From Ralstonia pickettii (GTDB lineage: Bacteria; Pseudomonadota; Gammaproteobacteria; Burkholderiales; Burkholderiaceae): 64,000 nucleotides of DNA. The position numbers were made by a program, and so were the translations under genes. Of the stretch, positions 58,341-64,000 are shown piece after piece. Below the pieces are notes generated by a model, which saw only the letters and a program-made list of their open reading frames with translations, was not told the origin of the DNA and did no database searches. The DNA lies in NCBI RefSeq assembly GCF_016466415.2, contig NZ_CP066771.1:248001-312000 (forward strand), in the 5' to 3' direction. The stretch's first letter is position 1; each line of letters starts with the position of its first letter.

Positions 58341-58403
58341 GGGCCCCGAAATTCCCGTCTAATCAATAGGTTAGGTGGGAATTTACGGGGCCCTCTTTTT
58401 TTT
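58341..58403 (+). terminator. Strong terminator after ssb
   Basis: GGGCCCCG-AAATTCCC ... GGGAATTT-A-CGGGGCCC, a 16-bp stem with a single-base bulge, followed by a T-rich run. It marks the core/accessory boundary. Confidence 0.92.
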
Positions 58404-58472
58404 CTGCGCGGTCGCTAGCCGGAACTTCGCGGACAATAAAGAATGCATTCGAACGCATGACAGAGTGCAGGA

Positions 58473-58790
58473 ATGAGTTTCTCAATTCGCGAGGTCTCAC
58501 CAGGAAGCGGCGAGCGTTTGCCGATTCTCGTCGACGGCGGGCCGCTGGGGTTGCCCGTGCAGGGGGTCGTCGAGTTCACGCTCACAATGTTGCGGACAAG
58601 TGGCCGTAGGCAAAACAGCATAAGAAAGCGTCTAGACGCCCTAGGGCTCACTCTGCAGTTTCTTTCTTCCCGCTGGATCGATATTGTGGCGCGAACAGCG
58701 TCACAGACTTTCTTATCTATCGAAGAGCTTGTGGCCCTGGCCGACGCGTGTCGCGCGCTACAGCACCACCTTCCGGATAAGCTAGCCGAG
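58473..58790 (+). pseudogene. Truncated tyrosine-recombinase (integrase) N-terminal fragment
   Basis: About 105 residues (MSFSIREVSPGSGERLPI, then LTMLRTSGRRQNSIRKRLDAL and FLSIEELVALADACRAL). They match the N-terminal SAM-like/arm-binding region of phage-type integrases found at island ends. The catalytic domain is missing. The frame continues to 58889, but from about 58790 it runs antisense to a transposase remnant, so the real fragment ends there. It is a footprint of an integration event next to ssb. Confidence 0.65.
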
Positions 58791-58998
58791 CTGACTTGTT
58801 GCGCTTGGGGCGTTTATGCCGCAGCGACAGGCCTTCGGCCCGGTACAGGCAATAGCCGTAATGGACGCGCGTTCCCGCAATCTCTTTGATGCACGCAAGC
58901 AGTGCCGACGAGTCGCGAGCAACCGACCGATACGCGTATAGCGAGCATGACATGTGGAACAACGCGCAAGCCTTGGTCAGGCTCACGCAATAGCGGTC
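58786..58998 (-). pseudogene. Remnant of an IS3-family (IS407-like) transposase OrfB
   Basis: On the minus strand the frame reads VSLTKACALFHMSCSLYAYR, SALLACIKEIAGTRVHYGY, then jumps to LYRAEGLSLRHKRPKRNKSA. The ~20-residue stretch that normally joins YGY to LYR in IS407-group OrfB is missing, and everything after NKSA is lost. No DDE core remains. It truncates the integrase fragment and abuts the sensor kinase gene. Confidence 0.72.
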
Positions 58999-59002
58999 AA
59001 CA

Positions 59003-60499
59003 TCACCCACTCGCGGCACCCGCCAACTGGAAGCGAAACACCGCACCCTTTCCGGGCTGCGGCACCAGCCGGATTTCGCTGCCATGCAGCTGCAGGATTC
59101 GCTGCACGATCATCAGCCCGAGCCCACCGCTGCGTGAGCCATCGCTGCGGGCACCGCTCATGAACACTGGACGCACGAAGAGTCCCTTCTGAAGTTCACC
59201 CGGGATACCCGGCCCGGTGTCGCTAACCTGGACCGCGACCCCAGTACTCGTTGGACGCAACTGCACCTCGATCGCGCCGCCTACTGGCGTATGGTGGATG
59301 GCGTTGTCGAGCAGGTTTGTTAGCACGCGCTCGATCATGCCCAAGTCGGCCGACACGATGGGCAGACCGGGCGCAATGTCTGGCTTGAGTTGTTGCTGAC
59401 GCGCCCCAGCTGCCAACTCGAACTTCTGAAACACGTCTTGTACCAGGTCGGCCAACGCGAAATTTTCCTTTTCTGGCTTAACCACGCCGTACTCAAGCCG
59501 CGCTAGCTCAAATAGCTCCTGTGCGAGCCGGCCAACCTTGCGGCTCTGACCGAGCGCAATGTCGAGGTAGCGGCGGCGCTCTTCGTCGTCGAGGATACCG
59601 GTCTTCAGTCGGAGCGTTTCCAGGTAGCCGTGTAGTGAAGTCAGGGGCGTGCGCAGGTCATGCGAGATATTGGCGACGAGTTCGCGGCGCTGCTGGTCCT
59701 GCAGCGTCAGCTCTCGCCACTGCTCAGCAATGCGCCGCGTCATCTGCACGAAGGCCTGGCTCAGTGTCGCTATTTCTCCGCCACCGCGCGCAATGCGCTC
59801 GAGTGTGGCCGTTTGGCTTTCGAGCGATCCGATTCCTTCGGATTCGAAGCGTCGGACTACAGCCGTCAGCTCGCGCAGAGGCCGCGTGATGAGCCAGAAC
59901 GCCACCGTGCCCGCTACAAGCCCGAGAAGAGCCACCAGCCCCATGGACCACAGCGTTGTCCGCAAAACGTTGTCAGCCGCCACGTGCGCGGCAACGGCGT
60001 CGTGGTCCTCGCCCTGCAGCACCACGTAGACGTAACCTGCGTCTCGGCCATCAACGCGCATCGGCGCGGCGCTAAAAACTTTGGGCGTTTGCAAGTTGCG
60101 TGGATCGTCACCGAGGACCGGCATCGTCGCACCAGCGAGCAGTCTGCGCACCGGCGCGAGGTCGACGCGGTCGCGCTTGAGGTGGCCGGGGGGCGCCGCT
60201 TGCGCCGCAATGTGACCGTCAGGCGAGAGCAGGTAGACCTCTACGCTAGGATTCACCGCCATCAGTTTGTCGAACAGATCCTTCACCGCGACAGGGTTTA
60301 GTCCTTCCGGTCGCATCAGTTCGGCATTCTCCGCGATGTGTGCGGCCAAACCGCTCGACAAGCGTTGGATCACCTCCTGCTCGTGACGTCCGTTCGAGCG
60401 CAATTGCAGCCAAGCCGAAGTGCCGCAGCACACCAGCAACAGCACAGCGAATACCAGCGAGAGCCGTCGAGATAGCACTGCCTCCCCTCGTCCACTCAT
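59003..60499 (-). CDS. Sensor histidine kinase
   Basis: A 498-residue inner-membrane kinase. TM1 (~12-30), a periplasmic sensor of ~145 residues, TM2 (~182-203), HAMP, HisKA with phospho-acceptor H280 in VANISHDLRTPLTSL, and a HATPase domain with NLLDNAIHHTP and DTGPGIPGEL. Its ATG overlaps the regulator's stop (ATGA). It is divergent from the cytochrome b/molybdoenzyme genes, suggesting it controls them in response to a periplasmic signal such as oxidative or chlorine stress; that link is inference. Confidence 0.9.
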   Translation of the reverse strand: MSGRGEAVLSRRLSLVFAVLLLVCCGTSAWLQLRSNGRHEQEVIQRLSSGLAAHIAENAELMRPEGLNPVAVKDLFDKLMAVNPSVEVYLLSPDGHIAAQAAPPGHLKRDRVDLAPVRRLLAGATMPVLGDDPRNLQTPKVFSAAPMRVDGRDAGYVYVVLQGEDHDAVAAHVAADNVLRTTLWSMGLVALLGLVAGTVAFWLITRPLRELTAVVRRFESEGIGSLESQTATLERIARGGGEIATLSQAFVQMTRRIAEQWRELTLQDQQRRELVANISHDLRTPLTSLHGYLETLRLKTGILDDEERRRYLDIALGQSRKVGRLAQELFELARLEYGVVKPEKENFALADLVQDVFQKFELAAGARQQQLKPDIAPGLPIVSADLGMIERVLTNLLDNAIHHTPVGGAIEVQLRPTSTGVAVQVSDTGPGIPGELQKGLFVRPVFMSGARSDGSRSGGLGLMIVQRILQLHGSEIRLVPQPGKGAVFRFQLAGAASG

Positions 60500-61224
60500 G
60501 CTGCGTCCTCCTTGCCGTCTGCCCCGATAGAGAGCTTGTAGCCGCGCCCCCAGACGGTGAGTATGCGCCGCGGCTGCGCCGGGTCGACCTCGACCTTGGC
60601 TCGCAGCCGGTTGATGTGAGTGTTAACCGTATGCTCGTAGCCGTCGTGCTGGTAGCCCCAGACTTGATTGAGCAGGTCGAGCCTCGAAAACACTTTGCCC
60701 GGATGACGTGCGAAGAAATGAAGCAGGTCGAACTCGCGCGGCGTGAGTTCGATCGGCTTGCCGTCGACGCGCACCTCGCGCGCTAGTGGTTCGATCTCAA
60801 GATTGCCTAGTGTGAGGCTACCCGACTCCATGCGCGCGTTACGCGCCAGCGCGTCGGTACGTCGAATCAGTGCCTTCACGCGCGCGACCAGCTCCAACAC
60901 CGAGAAGGGCTTGGCAAGGTAGTCGTCTGCGCCGAGCTCCAGCCCCAAGATGCGGTGCACCTCCGTCGACCGGGCACTGATGATGATGATTGGCGTGTAG
61001 CGGGCCTGGACCCGCGCGCGGCGGCAAATCTCCAGGCCGTCGATGCCAGGCAGCATCAGGTCGAGCACCAGCGCATCCCAGTTGCCCCGTTCCATTTCCC
61101 GCTGGCCCGCATGGCCGTCAGCCGCGTGCACCACCGCATAACCCTCGTCTCGCAGGTGCATGCGCAGCAATTCCGCGATGTGTGCGTCATCTTCAACGAG
61201 CAGGACGCGTTTGGCAGAGTCCAT
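60496..61224 (-). CDS. OmpR-family response regulator
   Basis: A 242-residue regulator. The receiver domain has the acidic pocket VEDD, phospho-acceptor D55 in LVLDLMLPG, and Lys in DDYLAKPFS. The C-terminal winged helix (VRVDGKPIELTPREFDLLHFFARHPG, VNTHINRLRAKVE) is complete. Co-transcribed with the sensor kinase. A perfect CTAAAG-CGAT-CTTTAG palindrome in the divergent promoter region upstream is a candidate binding site. Confidence 0.93.
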   Translation of the reverse strand: MDSAKRVLLVEDDAHIAELLRMHLRDEGYAVVHAADGHAGQREMERGNWDALVLDLMLPGIDGLEICRRARVQARYTPIIIISARSTEVHRILGLELGADDYLAKPFSVLELVARVKALIRRTDALARNARMESGSLTLGNLEIEPLAREVRVDGKPIELTPREFDLLHFFARHPGKVFSRLDLLNQVWGYQHDGYEHTVNTHINRLRAKVEVDPAQPRRILTVWGRGYKLSIGADGKEDAA

Positions 61225-61245
61225 GGGGCGTGGGGAAAGGGATGT

Positions 61246-61261
61246 CTAAAGCGATCTTTAG
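61246..61261. promoter_or_regulatory. Palindrome in the divergent region between regulator and cytochrome b gene
   Basis: CTAAAG-CGAT-CTTTAG, a perfect 16-base palindrome 22-37 bases upstream of the regulator start and ~95 bases upstream of the cytochrome gene. Candidate operator; no T-run. Confidence 0.5.
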
Positions 61262-61356
61262 GACTGATTGTCCCGCGATCTGACCGGCGCAGTTATCACA
61301 ATTAATTGAACTTTGCGTGATGAATCGGTCAGGGGAAGCGCCCAAGAATACGTTTC

Positions 61357-62031
61357 ATGAAACGCGACGCCCACCTCTCTATGCCCACCAGCATCGACGC
61401 CAGTCCGGTGCATCCGTTGTGGATGCGCTGTACGCACTGGTTCAATGCCTTGGCAGTGATGGTGTTGGTGCTGAGTGGTTGGCGCATCTACAACGCTGCA
61501 CCGTTCTTTCCATTCACTATCCCAGCCTCCGCTACTTTGGGCGGATGGCTGGGAGGCGCGCTTCAGTGGCACTTCGCAGCGATGTGGTTGCTGGTGATCA
61601 ACGGCTTGGTCTACCTAGTCATGAATGTCGCCAGCGGCCGACTGGCCCGCAAGTTTTTCCCAGTCACGCCGGCGGGTGTGCGGTGTGACATGGTCGCAGC
61701 GCTCAAGGGAAGGCTCTCGCATGCCGACCCGCGCCACTACAACAACGTGCAGCGGCTCGCCTATCTGTTGGTGATATTGGACATCGTGCTGTTGGTGCTT
61801 TCGGGCTTGGTACTGTGGAAGTCGGTGCAGTTCGCGACCCTGCGAGAGCTACTTGGTGGCTACGAGGTAGCTCGCCGCATCCACTTCTGCGCGATGGCCG
61901 GCGCTGTGGCGTTCGTGGTGGTGCACCTTGTGATGGTAGCTCTGGTGCCACGCACCCTGCTGACGATGTTAGGCGGCCGCGTCGCTGGCACCCCCTCCCC
62001 GATCCAGGACCGGTCGTCGCACGACGCCTGA
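61357..62031 (+). CDS. Cytochrome b561-type membrane subunit
   Basis: A 224-residue four-helix di-haem cytochrome b. Candidate haem ligands are His in VHPLWMRCTHWFNAL, LQWHFAAMWL, VARRIHFCAMAG and VVVHLVMVAL. Eight bases before the molybdopterin oxidoreductase gene, it probably passes quinol electrons to that enzyme, the role of MsrQ/YedZ, although this family is distinct from MsrQ. ATG 61357 is used; ATG 61381 is an alternative. Confidence 0.85.
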   Translation: MKRDAHLSMPTSIDASPVHPLWMRCTHWFNALAVMVLVLSGWRIYNAAPFFPFTIPASATLGGWLGGALQWHFAAMWLLVINGLVYLVMNVASGRLARKFFPVTPAGVRCDMVAALKGRLSHADPRHYNNVQRLAYLLVILDIVLLVLSGLVLWKSVQFATLRELLGGYEVARRIHFCAMAGAVAFVVVHLVMVALVPRTLLTMLGGRVAGTPSPIQDRSSHDA

Positions 62032-62039
62032 TTCGTCCC

Positions 62040-62831
62040 ATGAAGATACTCAAAGCTCCCAGATTCGACGGCATTGATGGTGACGCTGTGCTCATCGAGG
62101 CACGCCGGCAGATTGCCCGTCACGTCAACCTGCCCGCGCGTCGTGCTTTCCTGCAGCGCTCGCTCACGCTGGGCGGCCTGTCGCTGCTGACCGGCTGCAG
62201 CATCTCTGACAACGAGCAGGTCGAGGCGGCTCTCTCGCGTATCTCACGCTTCAACGACAAGGTTCAGGGCCTGATCTTTGACCCGAACCAACTGGCCCCC
62301 ACGTACCCTGACTCGATGATCACGCGCCCCTTTCCGTTCAATGCCTACTACGGCGAGGATGAGGTGCGCCAGGTTGATGAGCAGGCATGGCGGCTTGAGG
62401 TTACCGGTCTTGTCTCCGACCGACGTCAATGGAATCTAGCCGACCTGCGTGCGATGCAACAGTACGACCAAGTGACACGCCATATCTGCGTGGAGGGCTG
62501 GAGTGCGATCGGTAAGTGGGGAGGCGTGCGCTTTGGTGACTTTCTACGCCGAGTTGGCGCCGACTTGAGCGCCAAATACGTCGGTTTCAAGTGCGCTGAC
62601 GACTACTACACCAGCATCGACATGGCGACCGCGCTACATCCTCAGACACTCATGGCCATAACCTATGACGGCGCGCCGTTACCTCCGAAGTATGGCTTCC
62701 CGATGAAGCTGCGAATGCCCACCAAGCTGGGCTACAAGAATCCGAAGCATATCCAGGCCATTTTTGTGACCAATACCTATCCCGGTGGCTACTGGGAAGA
62801 CCAGGGCTACAACTGGTTCGGCGGGAGTTGA
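62040..62831 (+). CDS. Molybdopterin-dependent oxidoreductase of the sulfite oxidase/MsrP type
   Basis: A 263-residue exported molybdoenzyme. A Tat signal (LPARRAFLQRS, RR at 34-35) runs into a lipobox SLLTGC (C53), so it may be a Tat-lipoprotein. The Mo-coordinating Cys is C150 in TRHICVEGWSAIGKWGG. MKLRMPTKLGYKNPK and GGYWEDQGYNWFGG complete the family. Related YedY1/MsrP enzymes reduce methionine sulfoxide in the periplasm. The cytochrome b partner precedes it, and a methionine-rich peptide gene follows. Confidence 0.88.
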   Translation: MKILKAPRFDGIDGDAVLIEARRQIARHVNLPARRAFLQRSLTLGGLSLLTGCSISDNEQVEAALSRISRFNDKVQGLIFDPNQLAPTYPDSMITRPFPFNAYYGEDEVRQVDEQAWRLEVTGLVSDRRQWNLADLRAMQQYDQVTRHICVEGWSAIGKWGGVRFGDFLRRVGADLSAKYVGFKCADDYYTSIDMATALHPQTLMAITYDGAPLPPKYGFPMKLRMPTKLGYKNPKHIQAIFVTNTYPGGYWEDQGYNWFGGS

Positions 62832-62951
62832 GCCCCACGTCCGCTCCCCGGACTGTGGCTTGGCTGCCAATGAAAGCGAGAGGCCGTGTTCACAAGGACC
62901 GCGCCATATCTATAGGCAACGCAAGCATCATCACTTACTTAGGAGAATCAC

Positions 62952-63236
62952 ATGAACAAGTTCGCTACCACTCTGCTCGCTGTCAGCCTGACCTTCGGCG
63001 GTGCCTCGGCCGTTTTCGCTGCGGACGCCATGGGCAAGGATGCGATGTCGAAGGACGCGATGTCGAAGGACGCGATGTCGAAAGATGCGATGTCGAAAGA
63101 TGCGATGTCGAAAGATGCGATGTCGAAAGATGCGATGTCGAAGGATGCGATGTCGAAGGATGCGATGAAGAAAGACTCGATGAAGAAAGACTCGATGAAG
63201 AAAGACGCGATGAAGAAGGACGCGATGTCGCAGTAA
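62952..63236 (+). CDS. Methionine-rich MXKDX pentapeptide-repeat periplasmic peptide (MrpX-like)
   Basis: A 94-residue pre-peptide with signal MNKFATTLLAVSLTFGGASAVFA. The ~71-residue mature part is 13 pentapeptides: one AMGKD, eight AMSKD, and four of the AMKKD/SMKKD type, then AMSQ. It has 14 Met and no Cys. It matches the 'MXKDX repeat' family. In Azospira such a peptide (MrpX) is oxidised by hypochlorite and regenerated by YedY1. Here it directly follows a YedY-type gene. AGGAG precedes the ATG. Confidence 0.9.
   Translation: MNKFATTLLAVSLTFGGASAVFAADAMGKDAMSKDAMSKDAMSKDAMSKDAMSKDAMSKDAMSKDAMSKDAMKKDSMKKDSMKKDAMKKDAMSQ
63027..63221. repeat. 15-bp tandem repeat coding the MXKDX pentapeptides
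   Basis: Thirteen in-frame 15-bp units of the type GCGATGTCGAAAGAT, differing mainly in GAC/GAT and AAG/AAA. Near-identity at DNA level suggests unit number changes by slippage or recombination. Confidence 0.9.
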
Positions 63237-63281
63237 GACTCCTTTGACGCCCCTCCAACTCGAGATAAGGAAAGTCGCACC

Positions 63282-64000
63282 ATGACTCTCTTCATCATTT
63301 CGTTCCTTGGAGGGGCGCTGACCGTGCTTGCTCCATGCATCCTGCCGGTCATCCCCTTTGTGTTCGCAAGGGTAGACCAGCCATTCGTCAAAAATGGGCT
63401 TCCTATGCTGGTGGGGATGGCCTCCACTTTTGCAGCGGTCGGAACACTTGGCGCTGCGGCAGGCAGTTGGGCAGTAGAAGCCAACGAGTACGGCCGAATC
63501 GCTGCAACCGCGTTGCTAGGGCTCATGGGAGCTGCGATGGTCTTTCCTCGCCTAGCTGAACGTCTCACACGCCCCCTGGTCTCTGTTGGCTTGGATCTGT
63601 CCAATGCCGGCAATGCACATACTGCAATGGCCGGGAACTGTGTGTTCCCCTCCTTTATTCGGGGGGTCGCGACGGGGCTTCTATGGGCGCCATGTGCCGG
63701 TCCGATACTTGGATTAATTCTTACTGGCGCTGTTCTTCAAGGGCCAAACGTCAAAACTTCTCTGTTGCTGTTAGCGTACGGCGCTGGCGCCGTGAGTTCT
63801 CTTGCACTGGTTCTCCTGACCGGCCACAGGATTTTTGCCGCCATGAAACGCTCCCTCGGCATTGGCGAGTGGTTTCGAAAAGGTCTAGGGATCACAGTGC
63901 TTTCTGGCGCGGTCGTAGTCATGACCGGCGTAGACACAGGGTGGCTTGCTCAAGTTTCATCGGGCAGCGTCGAAGCGTCGGTTGAAAGAATGCTGCTCCA
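63282..64000 (+). CDS. CcdA/DsbD-like membrane thiol transporter, N-terminal part (3' end outside window)
   Basis: The frame is open from ATG 63282 to the window end (~239 residues), so only the start of the gene is present. Multiple hydrophobic segments carry the paired cysteine motifs LAPCILPVIP (~residue 19) and LWAPCAGPILG (~150) of the DsbD/CcdA transmembrane domain. These move electrons from cytoplasmic thioredoxin to the periplasm. It is 45 bases after the MXKDX gene. A thioredoxin-like domain or separate gene may follow beyond the window. Confidence 0.82.
   Translation, partial: MTLFIISFLGGALTVLAPCILPVIPFVFARVDQPFVKNGLPMLVGMASTFAAVGTLGAAAGSWAVEANEYGRIAATALLGLMGAAMVFPRLAERLTRPLVSVGLDLSNAGNAHTAMAGNCVFPSFIRGVATGLLWAPCAGPILGLILTGAVLQGPNVKTSLLLLAYGAGAVSSLALVLLTGHRIFAAMKRSLGIGEWFRKGLGITVLSGAVVVMTGVDTGWLAQVSSGSVEASVERMLL

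Noticed and set aside
58791-58889. C-terminal end of the integrase frame
   Set aside because: The sequence is antisense to a recognisable transposase remnant; the frame is open only by chance.
63027-63221. Possible CRISPR array
   Set aside because: Units are contiguous 15-bp coding repeats without spacers inside a signal-peptide gene.

Overview
This 64 kb window is a high-GC betaproteobacterial chromosome segment, best matched by the genus Ralstonia (R. pickettii / R. mannitolilytica type). The basis is gene order and family recognition: ctaA-ctaB-sco, the prs/tRNA-Gln/ispE/lolB block, kdsD-kdsC-lptCAB-rpoN-hpf-ptsN-hprK-rapZ, and uvrA/MFS-ssb. No database search was possible. Most of the window is conserved core genome.

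Layout. 1-8.9 kb: end of the haem A/haem O and Sco copper-chaperone cluster, rpoH (sigma-32) with a perfect CIRCE operator, a large membrane diguanylate cyclase, OsmC, pirin and a TrpD2/YbiB-like protein. 8.9-10.8 kb: a large imperfect inverted repeat split by an intact IS481-family element (50-bp perfect ends, 6-bp target duplication). 10.8-14.9 kb: nitrate ABC transporter operon nrtA-nrtB-nrtD and the ANTAR regulator nasT. The nrtA leader holds a sigma-54 promoter, two hexaloop hairpins and an overlapping terminator, which is a readable antitermination switch. 15-16.5 kb: fumarylpyruvate hydrolase and maleylpyruvate isomerase genes.

16.5-20.8 kb is an accessory block. It carries two PAAR-type spike proteins, a small protein with His-then-Cys order like a permuted papain/NlpC-P60 fold, and three small exported proteins. 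I read it as an orphan type VI secretion effector/immunity module. An IS3-family element (3-bp target duplication) has split the last gene within its signal peptide.

21-58.4 kb is core: ftsY, paired M16 peptidases, rsmD-coaD-fdx, pth-rplY-prs-tRNA-Gln-ispE-lolB-TPR protein, mutM, a dynamin-like GTPase, mutY, a LON-domain protein, rapZ, hprK, ptsN, hpf, rpoN, the Lpt/Kds lipopolysaccharide genes, a Kef-type antiporter, apt, a LysE exporter, an adenosine-specific-kinase-like protein, uvrA, an MFS transporter and ssb.

58.4-64 kb is a second accessory block. It starts with a truncated integrase abutting a decayed IS3-family (IS407-like) transposase. Then come a two-component system, a cytochrome b561, a Tat-exported molybdopterin oxidoreductase of the MsrP/YedY type, a methionine-rich MXKDX pentapeptide-repeat peptide and a CcdA/DsbD-like membrane protein running off the end. 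The set resembles the periplasmic reactive-chlorine scavenging system (MrpX/YedY1) known from Azospira, here next to a two-component regulator.
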